Part shown: in pieces, positions 1 to 10,874 of the stretch
How the letters are laid out: each line of letters starts with the position of its first letter
Position numbering within the stretch: position 1 is the stretch's first letter
Source of the DNA: Vibrio sinaloensis
GTDB lineage: Bacteria > Pseudomonadota > Gammaproteobacteria > Enterobacterales > Vibrionaceae
Length of the DNA stretch: 64,000 bases
Assembly (NCBI RefSeq): GCF_000808535.1
Contig: NZ_JWLV01000009.1
Span: 248,001-312,000, forward strand
Reading direction: 5' to 3'
The notes under the pieces: generated by a model
The model's input: the letters and a program-made list of their open reading frames with translations, nothing else
Database searches by the model: none
Told to the model about the DNA's origin: nothing
Made by a program: the position numbers and the translations under genes

Positions 1-496
1 AGAAGTGCAACATTTTAAATTCAGTCGGTCCCATATCGAGCGCTTCATCATTCGCGGTCACGCGGTGAGAAACGGGGTCTAATTTAAGACCTTGGACATC
101 AATGACGTCTTCTAGCGCCGTCGGTGTAACGCGACGAATCACCGCTTTTAGTCGAGCCACCAGCTCTTTCGGTGAAAATGGCTTAGTAATGTAATCATCC
201 GCACCCACTTCCAAGCCGCGAACTTTGTCTTCCTCTTCACCACGCGCAGTCAACATCACGACTGGGATATTACGCGTCAGCTCTTCACGCTTCATGTGCT
301 TAATGAAGTTGATACCACTGCCACCAGGTAGCATCCAATCTAGCAGTACTAGATCTGGGAAGGGTTCAGCCAATTTAGTTACCGCAGAGTCGTAATCTTC
401 CGCTTCTACTGCTTGGTAACCTTTTTGCTCAAGAACAAAGCATAGCATTTCGCGAATTGGCGCTTCGTCTTCAACAACCAGAATCCTTCTAGACAT
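1..496 (-). CDS. phoB: Phosphate regulon response regulator PhoB (partial, C-terminus beyond window)
   Basis: Two-component response regulator that activates phosphate-starvation genes when phosphorylated by PhoR. Reading the minus strand from the ATG at 496 gives about 165 residues beginning [18 protein letters not shown]. They form a full receiver domain with the acidic pair near residues 10-11, the phospho-acceptor Asp53 in LLDWMLPG, the conserved T/K switch residues ([15 protein letters not shown]) and the start of the OmpR-type winged-helix domain. The rest of the DNA-binding domain, and presumably phoR after it, lie outside the window. A Pho-box-like sequence at 574-591 faces this gene, consistent with the autoregulation known for phoBR. 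Confidence 0.95.
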   Translation of the reverse strand, partial: MSRRILVVEDEAPIREMLCFVLEQKGYQAVEAEDYDSAVTKLAEPFPDLVLLDWMLPGGSGINFIKHMKREELTRNIPVVMLTARGEEEDKVRGLEVGADDYITKPFSPKELVARLKAVIRRVTPTALEDVIDVQGLKLDPVSHRVTANDEALDMGPTEFKMLHF

Positions 497-573
497 AATT
501 GAATAACCTTTGTTTTAGTTGAATTTAATCGGGCATTAACCCTTTGCAACGATAAGCATTATTACTAGCAATT

Positions 574-591
574 ATGACACTTTTGTGACCT
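574..591 (-). promoter_or_regulatory. Pho box (PhoB operator) upstream of phoB
   Basis: On the minus strand the sequence is AGGTCACAAAAGTGTCAT. It matches the two-heptamer Pho box pattern (CTGTCAT, 4 A/T bases, CTGTCAT) at 14 of 18 positions. It lies about 80 bases upstream of the phoB start, as expected for autoregulation. Binding is inferred from the motif only. Confidence 0.6.
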
Positions 592-602
592 TTGAAAACA
601 AA

Positions 603-620
603 TTTTCATATAACTTTCAT
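603..620 (+). promoter_or_regulatory. Second Pho-box-like repeat, oriented toward rdgC
   Basis: TTTTCAT-ATAA-CTTTCAT on the plus strand is a direct repeat of a 7-base unit with the exact 4-base A/T spacer of a Pho box. It lies 83 bases before the rdgC start and 11 bases from the phoB-facing box. It may be an extra PhoB site for phoB or a control element for rdgC. Confidence 0.5.
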
Positions 621-703
621 CCCACTATTGTGTGTTTGCAGTAAGACAAACTCGACAAAAGTCTTTATGATTAGCTGCAATTTTTAAGGTATAGAGAAAG
701 AGT

Positions 704-1618
704 ATGTGGTTTAAAAACTGTCTGGTATATCGTTTTAACCGTGAAATCGAATTCAATGCAGATCAACTAGAAAAGCAGTTAGCTGAGTTTCGTTTTACCC
801 CATGTGGCAGCCAAGATAAGCAAAAATTTGGCTGGGTTACAGCGATGGGTAAACATGGCGACATGATGACTCACGTCTCTGAAAACCGCATTCTTGTGTG
901 TGCCAAAAAAGAAGAAAAAATGCTGCCTGCGTCAGTAATCAAAGATTCATTGAACGCAAAAATTGAAGCGATGGAAGCACAAGAAGGTCGCCCTCTTAAA
1001 AAGAAAGAGAAAGACAATCTAAAAGACGACATCGTGATGGATTTGCTGCCACGTGCATTTAGCCGCAGCAGCCACACATATGTGCTCATCCTGCCAAAAG
1101 AAGGCTTTATTCTGGTTGACGCAAGCAGCTCGAAGAAAGCTGAAGATGTACTAGCTCTGCTGCGCAAAACCATGGGTAGCCTACCTGTTGTGCCTGCAAT
1201 CCCTGAAAAGCCGATTGAAAACACGCTGACAGAGTGGGTCAAAACGGGTGAAACACCCGTTGGCATCCAAATGCTTGATGAAGCTGAACTTAAGTCAGTA
1301 CTCGAAGAAGGCGGCGTGATCCGTTGTAAGAAACAAGAACTGACCGCCGATGAAATTCGCAGCCATATCGAAGCGGATAAGATGGTGACCAAGCTGGCGA
1401 TTTGGTGGCAAGAGCGTATCGAGTTTATTCTGGCAGAAGATGGCAGTATCAAACGCCTGAAATTCTCAGATGAACTGAAAGATCAAAACGATGATATTCC
1501 TCGCGAAGATCAAGCGGCTCGCTTCGATGCAGATTTTTCTCTAATGTGCGGTGAGTTCAGTGCCTTCTTACCAAACTTGTACGAGTGCTTAGGCGGTTTG
1601 CCTCACCCTAACGCTTAA
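704..1618 (+). CDS. rdgC: Recombination-associated protein RdgC
   Basis: RdgC is a nucleoid-associated, ring-forming DNA-binding protein that in E. coli limits RecA filament activity and supports replication in recombination mutants. The 304-residue product has the family's usual length and its N-terminal signature ([14 protein letters not shown], then [12 protein letters not shown]). The ATG at 704 follows an AGAGAAAG purine-rich ribosome binding site. The gene diverges from phoB and is separated from trhP by a hairpin at 1630-1651, so it is probably monocistronic. The closeness of a Pho-box-like repeat raises the question of phosphate control. Confidence 0.95.
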   Translation: MWFKNCLVYRFNREIEFNADQLEKQLAEFRFTPCGSQDKQKFGWVTAMGKHGDMMTHVSENRILVCAKKEEKMLPASVIKDSLNAKIEAMEAQEGRPLKKKEKDNLKDDIVMDLLPRAFSRSSHTYVLILPKEGFILVDASSSKKAEDVLALLRKTMGSLPVVPAIPEKPIENTLTEWVKTGETPVGIQMLDEAELKSVLEEGGVIRCKKQELTADEIRSHIEADKMVTKLAIWWQERIEFILAEDGSIKRLKFSDELKDQNDDIPREDQAARFDADFSLMCGEFSAFLPNLYECLGGLPHPNA

Positions 1619-1629
1619 CTTCTCTTTAA

Positions 1630-1651
1630 GGTGCTCGACCCGTCGGGCACC
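1630..1651 (+). terminator. Hairpin after rdgC, possible terminator
   Basis: The 22-base sequence is nearly self-complementary (GGTGC.CGAC then GTCG.GCACC, with a T-G wobble). It lies 11 bases after the rdgC stop. There is no clear T tract after it, so intrinsic termination is uncertain. Confidence 0.4.
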
Positions 1652-1782
1652 TGCTTGCCAATTCCCTCACCGTAGTCATGGACTTTTTCCTAGTCACAAG
1701 TCACATTTTGGCGTAAAATTTGCGCCCCCGATCCCATCTGGTGGGTTCGGCCTGACTTGAGATCAGATTAAGAGAATTACAC

Positions 1783-3437
<1,655 letters not shown>

Positions 3438-3442
3438 TAAAT

Positions 3443-3472
3443 AAAACGCCGCTCATCCTCGAGCGGCGTTTT
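3443..3472. terminator. Bidirectional terminator between yfhL and cioB
   Basis: AAAACGCCGCT and AGCGGCGTTTT form an 11-bp perfect stem around a short loop, with A/T tracts on both sides. It serves the two convergent transcripts. Confidence 0.9.
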
Positions 3473-3484
3473 CGTATCGATGTT

Positions 3485-4477
3485 TTACTTGTAGCTCAAC
3501 TCCGTCGCTTTCCCCTTAAAGATTCGATACACCGCGAAGGTATAAAGCAAGATCATCGGCATCACGATCATTACCCCATACCCGACAATCATCAAAGTTG
3601 CAGGAGAAGACGCCGCCTCTTTTGCTGACATGGTGCCCGGTACCACCTCTGGGAAAAAACTGTACGCTAAGCCAAGGAAGCTGAGCGCAAAAATCAGAGT
3701 AACGCCAAAGAATGGCCAGCGGACACCGAGGTCATTGACCATAGGGACTTGACGCAGATAACGGTCGACTAGAAATATCGTCGCCAGCACCACAAGTGGT
3801 ACAGGGGTTAATAGCAAGATTTCTGGGAAACTAAACCAGCGAAGAGCGACCTGCTCGTTGACGATAGGGTTAATCACACTCACAGCCAGAATGCCCAGAG
3901 CAGCAAGCCAACCCGCGCGCCTTGACCATCGCGCTGAACGGATCTGTAAATCTCCTTCAGTTTTTAGTACCAGCCAAGCACCACCAATGTAGACATACGC
4001 GGCGGCGACGCATAAAGCACTTAACCAAGCAAAACCAAACGCCTCACTGCTGTGCTCAAAGCCCATGATGTAACGGCCAACCATGTAACCTTGAGTCAGC
4101 GCGGTCACCAATGATCCGATCCTAAAACACCAATCCCAGCGCGGTTTGTGGTCAGCGTTTGCTTTGGCTCGGAAATCAAACGCTACCCCACGCATGATTA
4201 GCGCAATCAGCATAATCGCCGTTGGCAAATAAAGCTCGGTAAGAATCAAACTGTGTGCGGTAGGAAAAGCGATCAACAAAATACCTACTGCGAGTACCAA
4301 CCAGGTTTCATTGGCATCCCAAAATGGTCCGATCGAGGCAATCATCCTATCGCGTTGAACTTCACTATCACTAGGCAACAAGATCCCCACGCCCAAATCG
4401 TAGCCGTCAAGTACTGCGTACATAAAGACCGAAAAGCCAAGCAGCAAAAGATAAATTTCTGGTAAATAGTCGAGCAT
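3485..4477 (-). CDS. cioB: Cytochrome bd-type quinol oxidase subunit II (CioB type)
   Basis: This is the inner-membrane partner of the heme-bearing subunit I in a bd-type terminal oxidase that passes electrons from quinol to oxygen. The 330-residue protein has about eight hydrophobic segments and the subunit II hallmarks: an N-terminal YAVLDGYDLGVG, then WDANETWLV and RGVAFDFR. It begins 2 bases after the cioA stop, so the pair is one operon. It ends just before a bidirectional terminator. I see no small CydX-like ORF after it, as is usual for Cio-type operons. Confidence 0.92.
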   Translation of the reverse strand: MLDYLPEIYLLLLGFSVFMYAVLDGYDLGVGILLPSDSEVQRDRMIASIGPFWDANETWLVLAVGILLIAFPTAHSLILTELYLPTAIMLIALIMRGVAFDFRAKANADHKPRWDWCFRIGSLVTALTQGYMVGRYIMGFEHSSEAFGFAWLSALCVAAAYVYIGGAWLVLKTEGDLQIRSARWSRRAGWLAALGILAVSVINPIVNEQVALRWFSFPEILLLTPVPLVVLATIFLVDRYLRQVPMVNDLGVRWPFFGVTLIFALSFLGLAYSFFPEVVPGTMSAKEAASSPATLMIVGYGVMIVMPMILLYTFAVYRIFKGKATELSYK

Positions 4478-4479
4478 GA

Positions 4480-5811
4480 TTAGGCCTCTTGTTGCTCTAG
4501 AGTAACTTGATGCGCTGCCACGTCTTTACGTGCCAAATAGAACAGAGTGTGGATGTACGCCACCAGCAAAATCGCGTAGATCACTAAATACATAACCAGC
4601 GAAATCATCACTTGGCTGCTCGCAACTGGGGTCACAGCTTCAGAGGTTCTCAGAACTCCACTCACAAGCCACGGCTGCCTGCCTATCTCTGTCACGTACC
4701 ACCCAGCCAATGTTGCTACCCAGCCGGAAAACGTCATCGCCAACACGGTATAAAGATAGGGCTTCGGCAGTGCTTTTTTGCGAGCCAACTTAGCCGCCCC
4801 AAGCCAACTGACCAATAACATCAACACACCGACCCCAACCATGACTCTGAAACCAAAGAACAGCGGCTTGACCGGAGGGTGATCCGGCGCAAACTCATTT
4901 AAACCCGCAATCTCCCCGTTAAGGTTATGCGTCAATATCAGACTCGCGAGCTTAGGAATACCAACAGCAAAATCGTTGCTTCGCGTCTCTTCGTTCGGCA
5001 CTGCAAACAACAGCAAAGGAGCTCCTTGCTCGGTCTCCCAAACTCCTTCCATCGCAGCGATTTTGGCAGGTTGATGCTCTAGGGTATTCAATCCATGCAA
5101 ATCCCCAACTAATATCTGCAGCGGTATAAATCCTGCTGCCGCAAATAGAGAGACTTTCAAGCCCAATTTAGCGGCTCGATGATTCGGCTGCTTAATCACT
5201 TGATAAGCTGAGATACCGGCGATTAAGAAACTTGCCGTCAAGGCGGAGGCGAGCAAAGTATGAGCAAAGCGGTAAGGCAGCGATGGGTTGAGAATCACTT
5301 CTTTCCAACTGGTGACGTGTACGATGCCATCGACCACTTCGTAGCCACTTGGCGTATGCATCCAACTGTTGAGTACTAAGATCCAAAACGCTGACATGGT
5401 TGTCCCCACCGCAACCAATACCGTCGCAAGGGTATGAAACCAATCAGGGACGCGGCCTCGACCAAACAACATCACCCCAAGGAAAGTCGCTTCCATAAAG
5501 AATGCGGTCATCACCTCATAGCCTAATAGCGGTCCTGCGACATTGCCGACTCGCTCCATAAAACCAGGCCAGTTGGTACCAAATTGAAAACTCATCGTAA
5601 TACCCGACACGACGCCCAAAGCAAATGTCAGGGCGAAAATTTTGACCCAGAAATAATAAACATCCAGCCAAACAGGTGCTTGAGTGCGATTGTAGCGCCA
5701 CTTAAAAAAGACCAGCATCCAAGCTAAAGCGATGGTGATGGTCGGAAAAAGAATGTGAAAGCTGATATTGGCCGCGAACTGAATCCGCGACAGCATGAGG
5801 GTATCTAACAT
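4480..5811 (-). CDS. cioA: Cytochrome bd-type quinol oxidase subunit I (CioA type)
   Basis: Subunit I carries the hemes and the quinol site. Of the expected heme ligands, His19 is visible in the N-terminal SRIQFAANISFHILFP. The GWYVTEIGRQPW signature is present near the C-terminus. At 443 residues it is shorter than CydA (about 520). The periplasmic loop between the quinol-binding region and GRQPW is short, which is the Q-loop state of cyanide-insensitive oxidases (CioA). The ATG at 5811 has an AGGAA ribosome binding site. A role in respiration under oxidant, nitric oxide or low-oxygen stress is known for the family but not shown here. Confidence 0.92.
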   Translation of the reverse strand: MLDTLMLSRIQFAANISFHILFPTITIALAWMLVFFKWRYNRTQAPVWLDVYYFWVKIFALTFALGVVSGITMSFQFGTNWPGFMERVGNVAGPLLGYEVMTAFFMEATFLGVMLFGRGRVPDWFHTLATVLVAVGTTMSAFWILVLNSWMHTPSGYEVVDGIVHVTSWKEVILNPSLPYRFAHTLLASALTASFLIAGISAYQVIKQPNHRAAKLGLKVSLFAAAGFIPLQILVGDLHGLNTLEHQPAKIAAMEGVWETEQGAPLLLFAVPNEETRSNDFAVGIPKLASLILTHNLNGEIAGLNEFAPDHPPVKPLFFGFRVMVGVGVLMLLVSWLGAAKLARKKALPKPYLYTVLAMTFSGWVATLAGWYVTEIGRQPWLVSGVLRTSEAVTPVASSQVMISLVMYLVIYAILLVAYIHTLFYLARKDVAAHQVTLEQQEA

Positions 5812-6133
5812 CTCGGTTCCTCAATAACGTGTCGTGCTTAAAACGTAGTTAACTGTAATTTATTTACGAAAAAAGAGACCGTTTGGATTTATGGTCAGAG
5901 AAAATCAGGTGTTCTGGTTCTCTACAGCCATGATTTATATCAACTCAAGTGGTAAAAAGAGCCGTAAAAATCGTCACAAAAGACGTGAAAGCGTAGCGAA
6001 AATTGAAAAAGAGAAAAGAAATGTAACTAGATAGAGACGAAAAATCAGAGTTCGAATTATTCGTACTTAGAGTTCGGAACATATGAAATTAAATTACAAA
6101 AACAAGAGTAACTGTGTGGCTATTATGAATTTA
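5812..6133. other. Intergenic region between cioA and mepA
   Basis: The region holds the presumed cioAB promoter next to 5811. I could not define a convincing -35/-10 pair or operator. It also contains the short basic ORF at 5891-6034. No terminator-like hairpin for either minus-strand gene was recognised. Confidence 0.5.
5891..6034 (+). CDS. Possible 47-residue basic small protein, unrecognised
   Basis: An ATG-TAG frame of 47 codons is divergent from cioA. The first 18 residues are mixed and hydrophobic (MVRENQVFWFSTAMIYIN). The rest is strongly basic (SGKKSRKNRHKRRESVAKIE, then KEKRNVTR). A weak purine-rich stretch (AAAAAAGAGA) lies about 11 bases before the ATG, and a second in-frame ATG is at 5930. 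I do not recognise the family. Lys/Arg richness can arise by chance in A-rich DNA, so this is only a candidate. Confidence 0.25.
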   Translation: MVRENQVFWFSTAMIYINSSGKKSRKNRHKRRESVAKIEKEKRNVTR

Positions 6134-6991
6134 TCAACGACCATTTACAGCCAGAAGTTGTCGACACTGTTCGGGCATCACTTTTGGTGATTTCTTCTTC
6201 GCTTTTACAGAGGCGGCTTTTGGGGCTGCTGGCTTAGGCTGTGGCTTCCAACTCGCCAACTCGGCACCACAACCATCCCCCTGTGGCGGCGCTGCTTGTG
6301 GCTTACAGTGACGGCTATCTTGCGGGCACTTTAACCTCACGTGCATATGGTAGTGATGGCCCCACCACGGGCGCACTTTGCGTAGCCAAGCCCGATCACT
6401 CGCTTGTTCACTGGCACATAGCTTCTCTTTAATCACAGGGTGAACAAAAATTCGCGCCACCTGCTCATCGCTTGCAGCCAGTTTAACCAGCTCAAAATGT
6501 CGCGGGTTCCAATTGTTTTTCAGCAGTTGGTATTGCTCGATGTTAACGACACTAAGCGGTTTGGGCTCTGCCAACTGAGTCTGTGACAACGGCTCATCGG
6601 CCAGTTTTAACCAGATATCAATATCTAAGCCGGTTTGATGGCTGGAATGCCCTGAAGAGAATCGCCCGCCTTGAGGCAGTGACATATCGCCGATCAAAAT
6701 ATGTGTGGAGAGCTGCTGCTGAGACAAGGCACCAAGACGCTGGATAAAGCCAATTGCGTCAGGGTGACCATAGTAACGAGCTCGTTGACTTCGAATCACT
6801 TGATAACCATCGCCACTTAACGGTAGAGAGGTACCACCAGCAAGGCACCCATTAGCATAACTGCCGATTGACTGAGGCGCTTGTGATGAAGGCTGTGTGA
6901 CTTGCTCCCAGGGGCTGGCGTGTGCTGGTGAGAACACTAAAATAAGCAACAGAGCCCAAAAGCCTTTTCGATAACCGAACGTGATTTTCAT
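6134..6991 (-). CDS. mepA: Penicillin-insensitive murein endopeptidase MepA
   Basis: MepA is a periplasmic zinc LAS-family endopeptidase that cuts D-Ala-meso-DAP cross-links in peptidoglycan. The 285-residue precursor starts with a signal peptide (MKITFGYRKGFWALLLILVF, cleaved after SPAHA). Metal-binding motifs are visible: HQTGLDIDIWL in mid-protein and WGHHYHMHVRL toward the end. Cysteines in the mature chain fit the family's disulfides. The C-terminal tail is Lys/Pro/Ala rich. The upstream neighbour, the DUF1904 gene, begins about 380 bases away on the same strand. Confidence 0.93.
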   Translation of the reverse strand: MKITFGYRKGFWALLLILVFSPAHASPWEQVTQPSSQAPQSIGSYANGCLAGGTSLPLSGDGYQVIRSQRARYYGHPDAIGFIQRLGALSQQQLSTHILIGDMSLPQGGRFSSGHSSHQTGLDIDIWLKLADEPLSQTQLAEPKPLSVVNIEQYQLLKNNWNPRHFELVKLAASDEQVARIFVHPVIKEKLCASEQASDRAWLRKVRPWWGHHYHMHVRLKCPQDSRHCKPQAAPPQGDGCGAELASWKPQPKPAAPKAASVKAKKKSPKVMPEQCRQLLAVNGR

Positions 6992-7039
6992 TCCCTTGAG
7001 CTCCCTTGCTTGCGCCGATTGAAACCGCTCTTATCGGCT

Positions 7040-7372
7040 CTAGTAGTGTGATCCGTTGTCGTAATAACCTTGCGCATTCAACGCCGTAAAGATAACCGCA
7101 ACATCGACATCTTCACCGATAATCCCACGAACTTGAGAAGTAATGATCTTAGCCACGGCATCTTGCGTCTCTTGCCCGCGGTCAAACCAAAGCACTTCGA
7201 CAAATGGGTATGCTGCGCTAACTTCCCCCTCATGGAAAAAGGTACTGTAGATATACTCAAAGGTAAAATCCTCTCTTGGGCAATCCATATGAGGCTGCAA
7301 CCCGTCAATGAGAGATTGAGAAAGAGTTTGAACCGTTTGTGGTTCGACTGCACGAAAACGTAAATGTGGCAT
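7040..7372 (-). CDS. DUF1904 family protein, tautomerase-like
   Basis: This is a small cytosolic protein of 110 residues. I chose the ATG at 7372 because it follows an AGGAAG ribosome binding site by 7 bases and gives the start MPHLRFRAVE. The reading frame extends nine codons further upstream, but without a comparable site. With this start, Pro follows the initiator Met, which is the hallmark of tautomerase-superfamily enzymes that use Pro1 as general base. DUF1904 is placed near that fold. Substrate and pathway are unknown. Confidence 0.75.
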   Translation of the reverse strand: MPHLRFRAVEPQTVQTLSQSLIDGLQPHMDCPREDFTFEYIYSTFFHEGEVSAAYPFVEVLWFDRGQETQDAVAKIITSQVRGIIGEDVDVAVIFTALNAQGYYDNGSHY

Positions 7373-7478
7373 GACTTGCTTCCTATTTATTATTTTCAAC
7401 CATCATAACAAGTTATGACTTAAAGTTTGTAGCCAATAAGAAAAGTGTGCGGCATCTAGAGAAGTTTATTTTTGCGTT

Positions 7479-7970
7479 TCACCGCGGAATTAAACTCAGC
7501 GAAATGAGCTCGCCATCACTCACCAACTTGGCTTTCCATAATAGGCTTTGCCAAGTTAAAACTCTTGGCTGCCCAGCTGGAAAAGCATTAATGAACTCAA
7601 TGAGCGCTTTATCGGCCTCTTCAGCCCCTTTAACGATTAACTGCTGGTTCACATCAAACTGCTCCCCAGCGATATCAACGTGGATCAAGGAAAACCCATC
7701 ACTACGCAGATTCAGTTGAAGATCCGAGAATCGATGGTTCGAATACTCACTGAACAACTCCAGCACCCACTGCTCATGAATCCGTTCAGCTTGCCCATAG
7801 TAGTCATGGCGATAATAAGTTAACACGTCCTGACACCAGACTTGCTCCTCACATTGCACCCAAGACGATTGCACGTCAGAGACAAACTCTTGGATAGGTG
7901 TTGTGAGCAGCAAAGTCGTCGCCGATGCGTGACATGACAGTAAACCAAGCCATAAGACGAGTATGCGCAT
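7479..7970 (-). CDS. Secreted or periplasmic protein of unknown function
   Basis: The 163-residue product begins with a signal peptide (MRILVLWLGLLSCHASA, cleavage likely after SA). I do not recognise the family. The mature part has one Cys pair (EEQVWCQDV, preceded by VQCEEQ) that could form a disulfide, several aromatic residues and no further membrane segment. It follows secF on the same strand, but a good terminator separates the two, so it probably has its own promoter. Confidence 0.7.
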   Translation of the reverse strand: MRILVLWLGLLSCHASATTLLLTTPIQEFVSDVQSSWVQCEEQVWCQDVLTYYRHDYYGQAERIHEQWVLELFSEYSNHRFSDLQLNLRSDGFSLIHVDIAGEQFDVNQQLIVKGAEEADKALIEFINAFPAGQPRVLTWQSLLWKAKLVSDGELISLSLIPR

Positions 7971-7991
7971 TCTCTGCCCTCCAAAAACAAC

Positions 7992-8016
7992 AAAGCCGCT
8001 GACAAGCAGCGGCTTT
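7992..8016 (-). terminator. Terminator after secF
   Basis: AAAGCCGCTG and CAGCGGCTTT form a 10-bp stem with a 5-base loop. On the minus strand it is followed by GTTGTTTTTGG. It closes the yajC-secD-secF transcript. Confidence 0.8.
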
Positions 8017-8035
8017 ACACTCTTAATCGAGATGA

Positions 8036-8983
8036 TTATGGCATCTCATCGAACTCTGCACCCTCTTTTTCTACTTGAGGTGGCATTAGGTGTTCTTTGG
8101 TAATACCCAGTTTCAATGCTAGCGCTGATGCTACGTAGATTGATGAGTAAGTACCGACCGTAATACCCAGTAGAAGTGCGGTTGCGAAGCCATGAATCAT
8201 AGCTCCACCCTGCGTAAACAGTGCAATAACTACAAACAAGGTAGTACCAGAAGTAATCAAGGTACGGCTCAATGTTTGAGTGATTGAGCTGTTCATGATG
8301 TCTGCTGGCTCTCCTTTACGCATCTTACGGAAGTTCTCACGGATACGGTCGAAGACAACAATGGTATCGTTGAGCGAGTAACCGACCACCGTCAATAACG
8401 CCGCTACGATAGTCAGGTCCACTTCAATTTGCATCAAAGAGAAGATACCAAGCGTAATAATAACGTCGTGAGCAAGCGCCAATACCGCACCCGCTGCCAA
8501 ACGCCATTCGAATCGCACCGATACGTAGATCAAGATACAGATAAGCGAAACAAGGATCGCAAGACCACCCGCTTCAGTTAGTTCGTCACCCACGTTGGGG
8601 CCTACGAACTCGATTCGACGCATTTCTACGCTTTCACCTGTACCATCTTTGATAGCGTTTAGGATCTGGTTGCCCAGCGTTTCACCCGCAACATCATCAC
8701 GTGGACGAAGACGTACCATCACGTCACGAGCACTACCAAAGTTCTGTACCGTTGCATCACCAAAGCCTTTTGCTTCAAGCGCGCTACGAATGTCTTCAAG
8801 GTTTGCTGGCTGCTCGAAACCCACTTCGATTAGCGTACCGCCTGTAAAATCTAGACCCCAGTTCAACCACTTGGTTGAGAGAGTAAAGATAGACGCACCA
8901 ATCATGAGGATTGAGAACACGAATGCCAGCTTCGACCAACGCATAAAGTCGATCGTATTTTCTGCTTTTAGAATCTGAAACAT
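8036..8983 (-). CDS. secF: Protein translocase subunit SecF
   Basis: SecF is an inner-membrane RND-type subunit that, with SecD and YajC, uses the ion gradient to help pull proteins out of the SecYEG channel. The 315-residue protein has the first membrane segment near residues 17-37, then a periplasmic domain starting GLDFTGGTLIEV, then five membrane segments in the C-terminal half with the conserved VGYSLNDTIVVFDRIREN motif. It starts 14 bases after the secD stop and is the last gene of the yajC-secD-secF group. Confidence 0.97.
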   Translation of the reverse strand: MFQILKAENTIDFMRWSKLAFVFSILMIGASIFTLSTKWLNWGLDFTGGTLIEVGFEQPANLEDIRSALEAKGFGDATVQNFGSARDVMVRLRPRDDVAGETLGNQILNAIKDGTGESVEMRRIEFVGPNVGDELTEAGGLAILVSLICILIYVSVRFEWRLAAGAVLALAHDVIITLGIFSLMQIEVDLTIVAALLTVVGYSLNDTIVVFDRIRENFRKMRKGEPADIMNSSITQTLSRTLITSGTTLFVVIALFTQGGAMIHGFATALLLGITVGTYSSIYVASALALKLGITKEHLMPPQVEKEGAEFDEMP

Positions 8984-8997
8984 ACTAATTCCTAGCC

Positions 8998-10854
8998 TTA
9001 GATCGACAGTTTGTTGATTCGCTTACCACCGTATGCAAGGTTCACGATACAACGTGTACCCACAATGGCTGTAAACATAGACGTTAAGATACCGATAGAC
9101 AGTGTCACGGCGAAACCTTTGATCGCGCCCGTACCCACTGCAAACAGGATGATTGCTGTGATTAGGGTCGTGATGTTCGCATCGGCAATGGTACTGAATG
9201 CGTTCGCATAACCTTGGTGAATTGCTTGCTGAGGGCTGCGGCCATCACGAAGCTCTTCACGAATACGCTCAAAGATCAGTACGTTCGCATCGACGGCCAT
9301 ACCGACGGTAAGAACGATACCCGCAATACCCGGTAGCGTCATGGTTGCACCAGGGATCATCGACATCACACCAATGATTAACACTAGGTTCGCCATTAGC
9401 GCGACGTTAGCAATCAAGCCAAACTTGCGGTAGTAAACCAAGGTAAACAGCATTACCGCAACCATACCCCAAATCATCGCTTGGATACCCATATCGATGT
9501 TTTGCTGACCCATAGATGGACCAATGGTACGCTCTTCAACAATCGAGATCGGTGCAATCAAAGCACCTGCACGAAGTAGAAGTGCTAGGTTGTGGGCTTC
9601 TGCCGCAGAATCAATACCTGTGATACGGAAGTTACGACCTAGCGCAGATTGAATCGTTGCTTGGTTGATCACTTCTTCGTGCTTGTTCAGAATCACACGG
9701 CCTTCAGGAGTTCGGCGACCGCTGTCTTTGTATTCAGCGAAAACCGTTGCCATTAGCTTACCGATGTTCTGGCGTGAGAACGCAGCCATCTTGTTACCAC
9801 CTTCGCTGTCTAGCGAGATGTTAACTTGAGGGCGACCATATTCATCAACACTTGAACTTGCGTCAGTAATGCTTTGACCGCCTAGAATGACACGCTTCTT
9901 AAGCACAACTGGGCGACCATCACGGTCTTGCTTGATTTCGCTGCCAGCTGGCGCGCGGCCGTTGGCTGCTGCTGCAAGATCCGCTTGAGAGTCCACTTCG
10001 CGGAACTCAAGCGTTGCCGTTGCACCAAGAATTTCTTTCGCGCGAGCGGTGTCTTGAACACCAGGTAACTCAACTACAATTCGGCTTGCACCTTGACGCT
10101 GAACAAGAGGCTCAGCAACACCCAGTTCGTTTACACGGTTACGCAGAATCGTAATGTTCTGCTCTACCGCATAGTTGCGAATTTCAGTTAGACGTTGCTC
10201 AGTAAAGGTTGCGGTCAATGCAAAGCGACCATTCGAATCTGAATCAACAAAGATCATATCCGGATGATTTTTCTTAAGTAGCGCTTCGGCCTCAGCAAGT
10301 TGCTCGGCGTTGCGAAGTAAAACCTCTACGCCGTCTTTCCCTGCAGGGCGAATGGCACGGTAACGAAGTTTCGCTTCACGTAGCTCACTGCGGAACGCTT
10401 CCTCTTGCTGACCAACCAGTTTTTCCATTGCAGCGTCCATGTCGACTTCCATCAGGAAGTGAACACCACCACGTAGGTCAAGACCGAGCTTCATTGGATT
10501 TGCACCAATAGACTCAAGCCAATCAGGGGTTGCAGGAGCAAGGTTCAGAGCAACAATCTTGTCTTTGCCAAGCGCTTCATTGATCACGTCACGAGCACTA
10601 ATTTGCGTATCAGTGTCGTTAAAACGTACGAGAATAGATCCATTTTCTAAAGCAATGGATTTATGAGATAAGCCCTGTTTATCAAGAGCTTGTGTGACAG
10701 AATCCAGCGTTGACATATCAACAGAGGCGCCACGCGCCCCTGTAACTTGAATAGCCGGATCTTCACCGTAAATATTTGGAAGTGCGTACAAGGCCGCAAC
10801 GGCGATGGTTAACACCACCATCAGATACTTCCATAATGGATAGCGGTTTAGCAC
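8998..10854 (-). CDS. secD: Protein translocase subunit SecD
   Basis: SecD is the larger RND-type partner of SecF. The 618-residue protein has an N-terminal membrane segment ([18 protein letters not shown]), the large periplasmic P1 region with [16 protein letters not shown], and a C-terminal bundle of membrane segments with [17 protein letters not shown], the Asp/Arg-containing motif of SecD. Length is typical for Vibrio SecD. The gene is 20 bases after yajC. Marine Vibrio SecDF can be sodium-driven, but the sequence alone does not settle the coupling ion. Confidence 0.97.
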   Translation of the reverse strand: MLNRYPLWKYLMVVLTIAVAALYALPNIYGEDPAIQVTGARGASVDMSTLDSVTQALDKQGLSHKSIALENGSILVRFNDTDTQISARDVINEALGKDKIVALNLAPATPDWLESIGANPMKLGLDLRGGVHFLMEVDMDAAMEKLVGQQEEAFRSELREAKLRYRAIRPAGKDGVEVLLRNAEQLAEAEALLKKNHPDMIFVDSDSNGRFALTATFTEQRLTEIRNYAVEQNITILRNRVNELGVAEPLVQRQGASRIVVELPGVQDTARAKEILGATATLEFREVDSQADLAAAANGRAPAGSEIKQDRDGRPVVLKKRVILGGQSITDASSSVDEYGRPQVNISLDSEGGNKMAAFSRQNIGKLMATVFAEYKDSGRRTPEGRVILNKHEEVINQATIQSALGRNFRITGIDSAAEAHNLALLLRAGALIAPISIVEERTIGPSMGQQNIDMGIQAMIWGMVAVMLFTLVYYRKFGLIANVALMANLVLIIGVMSMIPGATMTLPGIAGIVLTVGMAVDANVLIFERIREELRDGRSPQQAIHQGYANAFSTIADANITTLITAIILFAVGTGAIKGFAVTLSIGILTSMFTAIVGTRCIVNLAYGGKRINKLSI

Positions 10855-10874
10855 AGCGGAGATCCTTTAGCTGT

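Noticed and set aside
871..1452. Long minus-strand frame inside rdgC
   Set aside because: It is a shadow of rdgC with no recognisable protein features and no ribosome binding site.
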